A DNA stretch of 64,000 bases. Origin: JBHJGO01 sp050331715. GTDB taxonomy: Bacteria > Cyanobacteriota > Cyanobacteriia > Cyanobacteriales > Microcoleaceae. Positions 24,936 to 33,987 of the stretch are shown here, piece by piece. The stretch lies in assembly GCA_050331715.1 (NCBI GenBank), contig JBHJGO010000015.1, positions 62,001 through 126,000 on the forward strand, written 5' to 3'. The translations under genes and the position numbers were made by a program. Numbering within the stretch: position 1 is the first letter of the stretch; every line of letters starts with the position of its first letter. Below the pieces are notes generated by a model. It searched no databases. It saw only the letters and a list, made by a program, of their open reading frames with translations, and was not told the DNA's origin.

Positions 24936-25283
24936 ATGGTTGAATCTACATTTTCTCCCCAAGATGCCGAACAAATCGCTCTAGAATTTCTTCAGAGTGA
25001 GTGGAGTTTGTTACCAGAAGAACTGGACTGGTTTACAGTTTTAGAAACTCGATCCGCAGGGGAAAGCTGGTACATTCTAGATATGGGGATTGAAGGCTAT
25101 CCAGATAAATGGATACTTCAAGTCTATGATACAGGGGTCTGCGATCCGAGCTATACTTTCTATTCTCCGATGTCGGCTTCAGAGGAGAATTCTGATCTGG
25201 AGGAGTTACCGGATCGGATTCAAGAAATTCTGAGCCTGGAACGTCGTTCCCGTGAAGGTCTTTCGTTGACTCAATTCCATTAA
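24936..25283 (+). CDS. Conserved-looking protein of unknown function in the nif cluster
   Basis: 115 residues, not recognised. DAEQIALEFLQSEWSLLPEE, then GESWYILDMGIEGYPDKWIL and VYDTGVCDPSYTFYSP suggest a small alpha/beta domain; the Trp-Tyr-rich middle resembles small secretion-chaperone-like folds. Coupled to the previous gene and 25 bases ahead of the next. Confidence 0.5.
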   Translation: MVESTFSPQDAEQIALEFLQSEWSLLPEELDWFTVLETRSAGESWYILDMGIEGYPDKWILQVYDTGVCDPSYTFYSPMSASEENSDLEELPDRIQEILSLERRSREGLSLTQFH

Positions 25284-25308
25284 TCATTCCCATAGCATCT
25301 GAAAAAAG

Positions 25309-25647
25309 ATGATTAGCCCAGATTATTTAACGCAAGAATTCATTCTGATTGTCAAAAACTCATGTCCGAAGGCGGAAGCAATTTTAAACTGCTGCCATAT
25401 CAAAGTTCTAGAATGCTATCTAAAACGTTCTGGCAGACAATTGCATTACCTAGGGATCTATTATCCAGAGGAGATTAGACATGAGCTGATTAGCTATCAA
25501 AATGAATTTAAAGAGATTGCAGAACAGATGGGATTGATTGAAGTCGTTTGTATTAATGCAACGCGATTAGTTCGAGATCCTATGTCAAGGTTGAAACACG
25601 ATAACCCTCGATTTTGGCTAGAACTCCATTGGATTGCCTCCTTTTAG
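25309..25647 (+). CDS. Unknown protein upstream of modA
   Basis: 112 residues, not recognised. It holds two nearby cysteine positions (SCPKAEAILNCCH) and a Trp-rich ending (RFWLELHWIASF). No signal peptide or membrane segment. It lies in line with the two small genes before it. There is no good ribosome site, so the start is uncertain. Confidence 0.45.
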   Translation: MISPDYLTQEFILIVKNSCPKAEAILNCCHIKVLECYLKRSGRQLHYLGIYYPEEIRHELISYQNEFKEIAEQMGLIEVVCINATRLVRDPMSRLKHDNPRFWLELHWIASF

Positions 25648-25662
25648 GAATTCTTGACTTCA

Positions 25663-25668
25663 TATAAT
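25663..25668 (+). promoter_or_regulatory. Candidate -10 box for modA
   Basis: A perfect TATAAT lies 45 bases before the chosen modA ATG. The region 17 bases upstream is a poor -35. A start point near 25675 would fall at the GTG (25674) and favours the ATG at 25713. Confidence 0.35.
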
Positions 25669-25712
25669 CTGTAGTGTCCAAGCAAAAAAATTACTCAAAA
25701 TTATTTTGGCAT

Positions 25713-26534
25713 ATGAGTACGAGTCGCCGTAGATTATTGAAGTTTTTGTCGATTTACCTGCTGTCTATCGGGGTTTTGCTAAGTTGCAGTCAAGTTTCTG
25801 GAATATCAGATAATTCTGTCAATAATCCAGACGCTCCATCCTCCAAACTGATTATTTCTGCAGCGGCCAGTTTAACCGATGTGATGGAAGCCCTTCAGCC
25901 TATTTATCAAGCCCAGCAGCCTGTAGCAAAGTCAGCTTATAACTTTGGTTCTTCCGGTTCTCTGCAACAGCAAATTGAGCAGGGTGCGCCAGTAGATGTA
26001 TTTATTTCTGCGGCTCCTAAACAGATGGATGCCTTGGAACAAAAAGGGTTGATTCTGGCTGAGACCCGTCAGAATTTACTGACAAACCAGGTGGTCTTGA
26101 TTGTTCCAGGCAATAGCACTAATATCCAGAGTTTTAATGATCTAACCCAGAATAAAGTGGGCAAAATTGCCATTGCAGATCCTGACAGTGCTCCTGCTGG
26201 AAAATATGCAAAAGAAGTGCTGGATACTCTCAAAATTTTCGATCAAGTTCAGTCAAATATTGTCTATGCCAAGGACGTACGGCAGGTTTTGAGTTACGTC
26301 GAAACCGGGAATGTTGATGCGGGGATTGTCTATCGAACTGATGCAGCAAATTCTTCCAAGGTCACGGTGGTTACAGCAGCACCTGAAGGATCTCATACTC
26401 CGATTGTTTATCCCCTGGCAGTGATTCAAGATAGCACCAATCCTGAGGCTTCCCAGGAATTTATTACTTTTCTCTCCAGTCCAGAAGCAAAAGTAGTCTT
26501 CGAGCAGTTCGGTTTTAAGTTATCTAATCAGTGA
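25713..26534 (+). CDS. modA: Molybdate-binding lipoprotein ModA
   Basis: Periplasmic binding protein that brings molybdate to the ModBC transporter. From ATG 25713 it begins with a lipoprotein signal (RRRLLKFLS, then LLSC at C25). The mature protein has LIISAAASLTDVMEAL, FGSSGSLQQQIEQGAPVDVF, ISAAPKQMDAL and GKIAIADPDSAPAGKYAKE, the ModA oxyanion-site signatures. GTG 25674 gives 13 more residues but would precede the signal peptide. It overlaps modBC by 4 bases. Confidence 0.92.
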   Translation: MSTSRRRLLKFLSIYLLSIGVLLSCSQVSGISDNSVNNPDAPSSKLIISAAASLTDVMEALQPIYQAQQPVAKSAYNFGSSGSLQQQIEQGAPVDVFISAAPKQMDALEQKGLILAETRQNLLTNQVVLIVPGNSTNIQSFNDLTQNKVGKIAIADPDSAPAGKYAKEVLDTLKIFDQVQSNIVYAKDVRQVLSYVETGNVDAGIVYRTDAANSSKVTVVTAAPEGSHTPIVYPLAVIQDSTNPEASQEFITFLSSPEAKVVFEQFGFKLSNQ

Positions 26535-28420
26535 AACCTATGATGGAAGCCCTTCTTACCGATTTTTCTCCAGCCTGGATTTCTTTCCGAGCGGCTATCC
26601 TTGCAACAGCCATTACCTTTTTTTTGGGAATTATTGCTGCTCAGTTTATGTTGAACTATCGAGGAAAAACTCAGGGATTAATCGATGCAATTTTCACTGC
26701 ACCTCTGGTCTTACCGCCCACCGTTGTTGGATTTTTGCTTTTGGTTTTATTTGGTCGGCATGGCTTTCTCGGAAAATTTTTAGGATTCTTCAATCACTCG
26801 GTTATTTTTACCTGGTATGCCACCGTGATTGCTGCGACAGTTGTAGCTTTTCCCTTAATGTACAAGACGGCATTAGGAGCCTTTAAACAAATAGATCAGA
26901 CGGTTTTATCTGCGGCAAGAACCCTAGGAGCATCGGAGTGGGTGATTTTTCGGCGAATTTTGTTACCACTGGCAAAACCAGGACTAATTGCTGGAACCCT
27001 ATTGGCCTTTGCCCGTTCCTTGGGAGAGTTTGGTGCAACCTTAATGTTGGCAGGTAATATTCCCGGTCAAACCCAAACCATTCCGATTGCTATTTTCTCC
27101 GCCGCAGAAGCAGGCCACATGCAGGAAGCTCTGGCCTGGGTTCTGCTAATTTTAGTGATTTCGTTTGGAATCATCACAGCCGTCAACTTCTGGTCAAGAC
27201 AAGCCAACTCAAACCACAAACTCAAGTTAAAGAAACAACCTCCTGCAAGAAAATCTGCCCGTCAGCAACTCTCAAATTTCGATGTTCGACCGGGTAGTCC
27301 TCCCATTCAATACCTGGACAAGCAGCCCCACATTCGATTGATCGTTGATATTCAGAAGCAACTCCCAGAGTTCTCTCTTAATGTTTCCTTCCGTACCAAT
27401 GGCAAACCCTTGGGATTCCTGGGCGCATCGGGAGCTGGAAAAAGTTTTATTCTCCGTTGCATTGCGGGTTTAGAAACTCCTGACCGAGGCCGAATCACTC
27501 TAAATGGTCGAACCCTGTATGATTCTGAGCGGGGAATTAATCTACCCAGTTGTGGTCGCAAAATCGGCTACCTGTTCCAGAACTATGCTCTATTTCCCCA
27601 TCTAACTGTTGCTGAGAAAATTGCCTTTGGTCTTCCCTCTAGAGCATCTAGGCTCCTGCGCATGCAACGAGTAGAACAGCATCTAACTTCTGTAGACTTG
27701 GCCGGTTTTGGACACCGATATCCTCGCGAATTGTCTGGAGGTCAACAGCAACGGGTCGCACTTGCACGAGCTTTAGCCAGTGAGCCAGAAGTTTTATTAC
27801 TCGATGAACCCTTCTCTGCATTGGATACCTATTTGCGCGATCGCATGGAAAAGTTACTCCGGGCAATGCTAGAAGATTACTCAGGCGTGACATTATTTGT
27901 AACCCACAATTTGGAGGAGGCTTACCGAGTTTGTCACAATTTGTTAGTGATTGATACAGGGGAGATTATTGCCCAGGGAGCCAAACATGAAATTTTTGAA
28001 CACCCCAATTATTTCCGCGTCGCTCAACTGACTGGATGTAAGAATTTCTCAGCGGCAGTTCCGGTAGGACACAATCAGATTCGAGCTTTGGATTGGGGAT
28101 GCATTCTCGAAACCATTGAACCTGTACCAGAAGGGCTGGCTCAAGTTGGAATTCGTGCCCATCAAATTAGTTTTTCTCCTCCAGATACCTATTTGCAAAT
28201 GCCAGAATCTTTGAATACTTTTCCGTGCTGGTTAGTGACAACGAGTGAAACTCAGCATCGAATGACATTGTACCTGAAGCTGAATAGTTCCCCAAACAGC
28301 CCATCAGATTATCACCTTCAAGCAGAAGTGTTTAAAGAGAAGTGGAATATTATGAAGGACTTGCCATTTCCCTGGCAAGTCCAGTTGAAACCCATACAAT
28401 TATTACTTTTGAAAAAATAG
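26531..28420 (+). CDS. modBC: Fused molybdate permease-ATPase ModBC
   Basis: One chain carries the ModB channel (residues ~1-225, several membrane segments, with the ATPase-contact loop AARTLGASEWVIFRRILLPL) and the ModC ATPase (from ~270). Walker A is GASGAGKS (~300), the signature LSGGQQQRVALARAL and Walker B VLLLDEPFSALD. The C-terminal ~110 residues match the place of the ModC regulatory domain, but I see no clear Mop repeat. GTG 26531 overlaps the modA stop; ATG 26540 or 26543 is possible. The fusion is known in other cyanobacteria. Confidence 0.9.
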   Translation: MKPMMEALLTDFSPAWISFRAAILATAITFFLGIIAAQFMLNYRGKTQGLIDAIFTAPLVLPPTVVGFLLLVLFGRHGFLGKFLGFFNHSVIFTWYATVIAATVVAFPLMYKTALGAFKQIDQTVLSAARTLGASEWVIFRRILLPLAKPGLIAGTLLAFARSLGEFGATLMLAGNIPGQTQTIPIAIFSAAEAGHMQEALAWVLLILVISFGIITAVNFWSRQANSNHKLKLKKQPPARKSARQQLSNFDVRPGSPPIQYLDKQPHIRLIVDIQKQLPEFSLNVSFRTNGKPLGFLGASGAGKSFILRCIAGLETPDRGRITLNGRTLYDSERGINLPSCGRKIGYLFQNYALFPHLTVAEKIAFGLPSRASRLLRMQRVEQHLTSVDLAGFGHRYPRELSGGQQQRVALARALASEPEVLLLDEPFSALDTYLRDRMEKLLRAMLEDYSGVTLFVTHNLEEAYRVCHNLLVIDTGEIIAQGAKHEIFEHPNYFRVAQLTGCKNFSAAVPVGHNQIRALDWGCILETIEPVPEGLAQVGIRAHQISFSPPDTYLQMPESLNTFPCWLVTTSETQHRMTLYLKLNSSPNSPSDYHLQAEVFKEKWNIMKDLPFPWQVQLKPIQLLLLKK

Positions 28421-28622
28421 GACGAGTTGCGAGTATAAGCTTACAAATTTGTGATTTATCACCTGAAAATGTTAAGTTAATTGACATTCAATAAATAAAA
28501 AATAAATGCTCAATACGAACATTCTACACAAGAAAAATTATGTTATTAATAGTTTATAGCTCAGAATTATTAAGACATGGATTAGGTCGGGTTTAATTCT
28601 TGAAATTACAGGAGTCAAAACG

Positions 28623-29150
28623 ATGGCAAAGATCGGGATTTTTTACGGTAGTACATCAGATCTCACAGAAGAAATTGCAGAAAAAATACACGAAGCAATC
28701 GGTGAAGACATCTGTGATTTATATAGCATGGAAGAAGATTTTGATGGGATTGAAGATCTTCTAAAGTATGAATATTTACTTCTCGGTTGCTCAACCTGGG
28801 GAGCAGGCGAAGTCCAGAATGATTGGCGCGATCCCCTATTTGATATGGAAGTTGAGAAAACAGACTTTTCTAGAAAAACCATTGCTGTTTTTGGTTCAGG
28901 GGATTGCCAGGGTCATGGCAAGCACTTTGTTGGGGCATTGGGAATCATGCATGATGTCTTCAAGTCCCTGGGGGCTAATTTAGTAGGAGCTGTTTCTACA
29001 GAAGGCTATTCCTTTGAGCAGTCAACTGCGATTCGGGATGGCAAGTTTGTTGGACTCCCTCTAGACGAGGTAAATGAGAGCGAGAAAACTGATCAGCGAA
29101 TCGAAGATTGGCTAGAGTTACTGAAGTCTAATTTCCCAATTGAGTCATAA
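28623..29150 (+). CDS. Flavodoxin
   Basis: A 175-residue long-chain flavodoxin, an FMN electron carrier that can feed NifH or replace ferredoxin when iron is short. FMN phosphate loop YGSTSDLTEEIA, first flavin loop STWGAGEVQNDW, second GSGDCQGHGKHF. The phosphate loop reads SDLT rather than the usual TGNT. Position in the nif cluster suggests a NifF role, but an IsiB-type iron-stress role is equally possible. Ribosome site CAGGAG. Confidence 0.88.
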   Translation: MAKIGIFYGSTSDLTEEIAEKIHEAIGEDICDLYSMEEDFDGIEDLLKYEYLLLGCSTWGAGEVQNDWRDPLFDMEVEKTDFSRKTIAVFGSGDCQGHGKHFVGALGIMHDVFKSLGANLVGAVSTEGYSFEQSTAIRDGKFVGLPLDEVNESEKTDQRIEDWLELLKSNFPIES

Positions 29151-29182
29151 GTAAGGAATTTGCAGGTATTTGAAGTAGAGAT

Positions 29183-29599
29183 ATGATGCAGAATATGCGT
29201 TTAATTCTTTATCATAAGCAGCCAACTAGTGCCCGTATTTTGTTCTGTCGACGGCAGGGTACAATTTGTCATTTTGATGGCTTGCCGACAGACGCTAAGG
29301 TTATTACTAATAATAGTGGTGAGAGTCAATTGGTACCGGAATCTTTAACCATTGAGGTCGAACAACAGCTTCAGTTGAGTCAGGGAAGCTTGGAACTAGA
29401 GAGAGATTTTCAAGCGGTTGTCAAGAAAGATACAGAAACTATTAATGTTTATTTAGCTCAATTCACCCAAATAGATGCTCCCCACGAGCAAGTTGCTGAG
29501 ATGGAAGGAAAGCTGATTTCCATTACTGAAGCTCGGGCTCTTTCTGACTTAGAACTAAGACTTTTAGGTTTAGCCTATACGTTTCTAATGGATGGTTGA
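29183..29599 (+). CDS. Unknown protein at the right end of the nif cluster
   Basis: 138 residues, not recognised. No signal peptide or membrane span. RLILYHKQPTSARILFCRRQ and EMEGKLISITEARALSDLEL suggest a small alpha/beta protein. It lies 32 bases after the flavodoxin and just before a MITE-like repeat, so it is the last gene of the cluster. Confidence 0.5.
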   Translation: MMQNMRLILYHKQPTSARILFCRRQGTICHFDGLPTDAKVITNNSGESQLVPESLTIEVEQQLQLSQGSLELERDFQAVVKKDTETINVYLAQFTQIDAPHEQVAEMEGKLISITEARALSDLELRLLGLAYTFLMDG

Positions 29600-29611
29600 G
29601 TAAGTAAATCA

Positions 29612-29726
29612 CTATAGCAATCACAAATGATTTGTGAAAAGGGGGTGAAGGGGGCGTTACCCCCTTCTTGGCAAGTCCCCAAACCCCTATATAGTGCTTT
29701 TCATGATTGATTCAGGATTGCTATAG
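29612..29726 (+). mobile_element. MITE-like repeat, copy 3
   Basis: A 115-base element with perfect 11-base terminal inverted repeats (CTATAGCAATC ... GATTGCTATAG) and the same GC-rich core as copy 1 (GAAGGGGGCGTTACCCCC, CCCCAAACCCC). It has the same orientation as copy 1 at 1146-1262. It marks the right boundary of the nif cluster. The next ~155 bases to the protease gene hold no recognisable gene. Confidence 0.85.
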
Positions 29727-29883
29727 GATGTATTGTCAGCGGTGGTAGGATTGGAGTCATCAAGTATGAAGTCAATCAAATGCTGCCAACAGTCAAAGAG
29801 CAAATATTTGGTAAGAGCCTGAATATCTTGGAAGCAGCCCTGGCGAGTCCCGCGTTAATTCACGCAACGATTCAGGCTCTACT

Positions 29884-31143
29884 TTAGAGAGGATCGAGAG
29901 ATAAGCTTCCGGTTTCAGAAAAGCCCAGGCTGCTAGCTTCACCAAAGCGCCAATATTGTTGATACTGGGTGAGGTAATTCTGACCCACAATCCCTTCGAC
30001 CCCAAGCAGGTCGAAAATCTCATTGTCCAGCACCACTGCATCCAGATCTCGCTGTTCCCAGCTCTGGAGACGAACGGAGCCTAGCTGAGTCTTTTGACCC
30101 AGTTCAACGCCACAAAACCCACGAACATCGACTGATTCGGTAGCATTGGTTGGAATTGATAGCTGCTCAGTCAAGCGCTGGGAAACGACCATCAGATCTG
30201 CCCCTGTATCCAGCAGAAATGAAAATGGCCCCTGACCATTGATGTAAACCTGGGTTGTCATTACTCCTAATTTGCACTGTAGGGGAATTGCATCTTCCAC
30301 AGGAGTAGAGGAAGTCAGTAGCTGTAGGGTTAAGGCTTTGGGATCAACCACCACGTCAAATCCCTTAAGAAAGTCCATCCCCAAAACACCCGTCAGCCCA
30401 CCAGGAATCGAGTTCTGAGATAATCCCATGCCCATCATGCCTTCCACCACAGCGGCATTGACCTGCACGGGGGGCAACCGATGTAGAGAGGCCGTCACGC
30501 TTGAGCAATCATCCCCCACCACAAAATAGGAAAGCAATTCGCTAGGGATCTGAATGCCGAGCAACCCCAAGGGCTGAATAATCTGCTGAGACAGAATCGA
30601 ATTAGAGGCTCCTGTGTCCAGAAGAAACCGTTGGGATTGTCCTGCAATTTCTACGGGAACCGTAAAGATCTGGCCATCGGGTAGCTTTTCAAGGGAAACA
30701 GTGGCCTGACCTCGGCTAGTGGTTTGTGGCACAGATGCCCCCGTAACAGCCAGTAAAGCCGTCATGCGATCGCTAGCATCCGGTCGAACGTTACCTGTCT
30801 CATCCAGCAAGATCACCTGAATCGTGCATCGCATCGAAACAGCCTGTAGTTCTGTCGGCGAATCAGATTCTCGTTCTGTAATTGCCCGTGACAAGCATTG
30901 GGAAAGCTCCTGCACCAATTGCTGGCCCAATTCTCGCCGTTCATCCGGTTGGGCCTGCACCAGATCAACCGACCGTAGGGTGTCATTAGCGAAACGTAAC
31001 GCACTGTCATCAACGTCTCGATCTTCAATACTTGACTCTAAAACATCTGATCCTAAAAAGGACTCTGGGAAAACGCTGGAGGTCAATCCTCCCCAAAGGG
31101 CAACGCAGGTCAACCCTGATAGAAAAGCTCGAAATAACTTCAT
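29884..31143 (-). CDS. Secreted protein with two retropepsin-like aspartyl protease domains
   Basis: 419 residues. An N-terminal signal-like segment (FLSGLTCVALWGGL) is followed by two copies of the retropepsin active-site motif, D176 in FLLDTGASNSILS and D312 in FLLDTGADLMVVS, each with its own downstream hydrophobic-Gly motif (GVLGMDFL, GIVGQNYL). Single-domain retropepsins work as dimers, so this could form an internal pseudo-dimer. Residues 47-59 (SALRFANDTLRSV) are translated from a dispersed GTGCGTTACGC repeat inserted in frame. Substrate unknown. Confidence 0.75.
   Translation of the reverse strand: MKLFRAFLSGLTCVALWGGLTSSVFPESFLGSDVLESSIEDRDVDDSALRFANDTLRSVDLVQAQPDERRELGQQLVQELSQCLSRAITERESDSPTELQAVSMRCTIQVILLDETGNVRPDASDRMTALLAVTGASVPQTTSRGQATVSLEKLPDGQIFTVPVEIAGQSQRFLLDTGASNSILSQQIIQPLGLLGIQIPSELLSYFVVGDDCSSVTASLHRLPPVQVNAAVVEGMMGMGLSQNSIPGGLTGVLGMDFLKGFDVVVDPKALTLQLLTSSTPVEDAIPLQCKLGVMTTQVYINGQGPFSFLLDTGADLMVVSQRLTEQLSIPTNATESVDVRGFCGVELGQKTQLGSVRLQSWEQRDLDAVVLDNEIFDLLGVEGIVGQNYLTQYQQYWRFGEASSLGFSETGSLSLDPL
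30967..31008 (-). repeat. Dispersed repeat inserted in the protease gene
   Basis: AGTGCGTTACGTTTCGCTAA on the minus strand matches the intergenic family at 8171 and 21110-21212. Here it lies inside a coding region, in frame and without a stop, just after the signal peptide. Confidence 0.75.
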
Positions 31144-31347
31144 GATTAATTAAGGAATGAGTCCGGCCAACCACCTTGCTGGATGCCCTTCTAACCGATA
31201 CGATCTTAGCTGACTATTCTTTTGCTATTAAAGTTCAGTTTATATTCCCTGATGGATCTGTTTTTGATCTGGGGAACCCTATTGCTCGTGGGATTCAACT
31301 CTGTGGATCTTTGAAAACTTACCACTATAAAAATCGCGAGAATTCCT

Positions 31348-32292
31348 ATGTCAGATCTAGCTACGCCCTCTCCCAAGATTGCCGTTGTTATCTGTACCCA
31401 TAACCGGGATCAGTACCTTGGAGCTGCCATCGATAGCGTTCTTCATCAGAACTTCGAGGATTACGAAGTGGTTGTGATTGACAATGCTTCCACTGACAAC
31501 ACTCGTGCCGTAGTAGAGGAACGTCTGCCCAATTGCCCTAAACTCCGCTATGTCCATGAACCCAAACTGGGATTGAATGTCGCCCGGAATCGAGGGGCTC
31601 AGGAGACAAATAGTCCGATCATCGCTTACTTTGACGATGATGCCATGGCTCCACCAGAATGGCTCGATGCCATCTGCCAGGCCTTTCAGAAGAATGAAAA
31701 GCTAGGGGTTGCTGGTGGGAAAGTTCATCTGATCTGGCCAGAGGGCTACACGCGCCCGGATTGGCTCTCTGACAATTTAGCCGGGAACCTAGGGGCTTAC
31801 GATCTCGGTGAACAGGAGCAAAATATTGATAATCCCAACTTCACACCCCGTGGACTCAACTATTGTATTCGTCGGGCTGCACTAGAAGATGTTGGGGGAT
31901 TTGCTCTGAATCTGGATCGCGTCGGCAAGAACCTGTTATCCAACGGGGAACTATTCATGACTGAGCTGGTGTTGAAAAAAGGTTGGCAGGTTGCCTACTT
32001 ACCGGATGCAGAGGTGGGCCATCGAGTTTCTGAGGAACGTTTGCAGCAGGGCTGGTATGTTCGTCGAGGATGGTGGCAGGGAATCAGTGAATGCTATCGT
32101 GAGCAACTTGCCGGTCAAGCGGGCTGGGGTCAACTTCCCCGAGCGGGCGAGCGAATTGTTAGAGGATTCTACAAATCTCTGAAACACTGGCATGACCCCG
32201 CGATGCGGTTTGATAATTTCGTCTATGCCTATGGCCAGTTTGGCTATTTGAAGGCAGCCGTCACAGGCATTATTCAGGGAAAACACCAGTAG
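31348..32292 (+). CDS. Family 2 glycosyltransferase
   Basis: 314 residues. The GT-A fold starts with IAVVICTHNRDQYL, has VVIDNASTDNT and the DxD motif FDDDAM, then an acceptor region with RGLNYCIRRAALEDVGGF and the catalytic ED-like stretch further on. Probably transfers a sugar to an extracellular polysaccharide. It is followed by a second GT2 and a WcaF/HpsU-like acetyltransferase on the same strand, a set like those in hormogonium-polysaccharide loci. Confidence 0.85.
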   Translation: MSDLATPSPKIAVVICTHNRDQYLGAAIDSVLHQNFEDYEVVVIDNASTDNTRAVVEERLPNCPKLRYVHEPKLGLNVARNRGAQETNSPIIAYFDDDAMAPPEWLDAICQAFQKNEKLGVAGGKVHLIWPEGYTRPDWLSDNLAGNLGAYDLGEQEQNIDNPNFTPRGLNYCIRRAALEDVGGFALNLDRVGKNLLSNGELFMTELVLKKGWQVAYLPDAEVGHRVSEERLQQGWYVRRGWWQGISECYREQLAGQAGWGQLPRAGERIVRGFYKSLKHWHDPAMRFDNFVYAYGQFGYLKAAVTGIIQGKHQ

Positions 32293-32424
32293 CCACTACA
32301 CAGAATGCAGCTTAGAATGAGCGGTATTGATACTGTTATTGATAAGTTGCAAGCCCACGCATTGTGGCCCGTAAACCCTGGCCCATAAACTCCGACCTGA
32401 CAGATAGTGATAAGTGAAAATACT

Positions 32425-33384
32425 ATGACTTCAAACGCCGCCAAGATCCCAGTTTCAGTTTTAATTCCTGCCAAGAATGAGGAGGAAAACCTACCCGCTT
32501 GCCTGACCAGCGTTGCCAGAGCAGATGAAGTGTTTGTTGTAGACTCCCAGAGCGAAGATCGCAGCATTGAGATTGCCGAGAGCTTTGGAGCCAATGTGGT
32601 ACAGTTTCACTTCAATGGCGCATGGCCCAAGAAGAAGAACTGGTCGCTGGAGAACCTATCCTTCCGCAATGATTGGGTACTGATCGTGGACTGCGATGAA
32701 CGGATTACCCCCGAACTCTGGGATGAAATTGCCATCGCCATTCAAAACCCTGAATACTCAGGATATTACCTCAATCGTCGAGTCTTTTTCCTAGGGAAAT
32801 GGATTCGCCACGGTGGCAAGTACCCCGATTGGAACCTGAGATTGTTCAAGCACAGTCAGGGACGCTACGAAAATCTAAAAACAGAAGGCGTACGGAATAC
32901 GGGAGACAATGAAGTTCACGAACACGTCGTCATGTCTGGGCCGGAGAAAGTTGGCTATCTCCAGCAGGATATGCTGCACGAGGATTTCCGCGACATGTTC
33001 CACTGGATTGCCCGTCACAACCGTTATTCCAACTGGGAAGCCAAGGTTTACTACAATCTATTAACAGGTCAGGATGAAAGCGAAACCATTGGTGCGAGCT
33101 TGTTTGGAGATGCTGTCAAACGGAAGCGATTCCTGAAAAAGGTTTGGGTGCGACTGCCGTTCAAGCCAATGTTACGATTTATTCTGTTCTACTTCATTCA
33201 GCTTGGATTCCTGGATGGCAAAGCAGGGTATATCTATGGTCGCTTGCTAAGCCAGTACGAATACCAAATCGGTGTGAAGTTGTATGAGCTGCAAGCCTTT
33301 GGCGGTAAATTGAATGTCAATGCAACCCAGGCAACTCCTCAACCTGCTGAAACAGAAGACCGGGAGACGGTTGCGAGTCGTTAA
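32425..33384 (+). CDS. WaaE/KdtX-type family 2 glycosyltransferase
   Basis: 319 residues from ATG 32425; the frame opens at GTG 32407 with no support. SVLIPAKNEEENLPACL, VVDSQSEDRSIEIAE, then WVLIVDCDERITPELWDE with the metal-binding DCDE. The C-terminus has a hydrophobic stretch (MLRFILFYFIQLGF). Resembles the WaaE-like GT2 group that adds sugars to surface glycans. Part of a three-gene polysaccharide group with its neighbours. Confidence 0.85.
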   Translation: MTSNAAKIPVSVLIPAKNEEENLPACLTSVARADEVFVVDSQSEDRSIEIAESFGANVVQFHFNGAWPKKKNWSLENLSFRNDWVLIVDCDERITPELWDEIAIAIQNPEYSGYYLNRRVFFLGKWIRHGGKYPDWNLRLFKHSQGRYENLKTEGVRNTGDNEVHEHVVMSGPEKVGYLQQDMLHEDFRDMFHWIARHNRYSNWEAKVYYNLLTGQDESETIGASLFGDAVKRKRFLKKVWVRLPFKPMLRFILFYFIQLGFLDGKAGYIYGRLLSQYEYQIGVKLYELQAFGGKLNVNATQATPQPAETEDRETVASR

Positions 33385-33420
33385 GGCTATCCATGAATCC
33401 CTAATCCCTCACTATCAACG

Positions 33421-33987
33421 ATGACAAATTCTTGGGTTGATCTGAGCCAATATGACCAGTCCTGGTTTGATCGGGGGCGACCAGGCTGGTTTGTTTTGCT
33501 CTGGTGGTTGGTTCAGGCGGTGACTTTTCCGCTCACGCTGCACTCCGCCAGCGGTATTCGCTGCTGGATTCTCCGACGATTTGGTGCAGAGATTGGCCAG
33601 AACGTTCTAATTCGTCCCACTGCCCGATTTACCTATCCCTGGAAGGTATCAATTGGAGACTACAGTTGGGTGGGGGATGATGTGGTGTTCTACAGCCTGG
33701 ATCAAATCAATATTGGTCAGCACTGCGTCATTTCTCAAAAAACTTACCTGTGTACCGGCAGCCACGATATTAAAGACCCGGCCTTCGGCTTGAAAACAGC
33801 ACCAATCACTGTGAAAGACGGAGCCTGGGTCGCGGCGGATTGTTTTGTGGGGCCAGGGGTTGAAATTGGGGCCAACGCAGTTATTGGGGCGAGAAGCAGT
33901 GTTTTCTCTAATATGCCTGAGGGGTGGGTTTGTCTTGGAACACCCTGCGCTCCTCGCTCGGTTCGTCAGATGAAAGCACAAGCATAA
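33421..33987 (+). CDS. WcaF/HpsU-like polysaccharide O-acetyltransferase
   Basis: 188 residues. N-terminal helix and hydrophobic stretch (LWWLVQAVTFPLTL), then a left-handed beta helix of hexapeptide repeats (IGQNVLIRP, IGDYSWVGDDVVF, INIGQHCVIS, VGPGVEIGANAVIGARSS). The catalytic His is in CTGSHDIKDP. Similar enzymes acetylate colanic acid (WcaF) or hormogonium polysaccharide (HpsU). Follows two glycosyltransferases. Confidence 0.85.
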   Translation: MTNSWVDLSQYDQSWFDRGRPGWFVLLWWLVQAVTFPLTLHSASGIRCWILRRFGAEIGQNVLIRPTARFTYPWKVSIGDYSWVGDDVVFYSLDQINIGQHCVISQKTYLCTGSHDIKDPAFGLKTAPITVKDGAWVAADCFVGPGVEIGANAVIGARSSVFSNMPEGWVCLGTPCAPRSVRQMKAQA

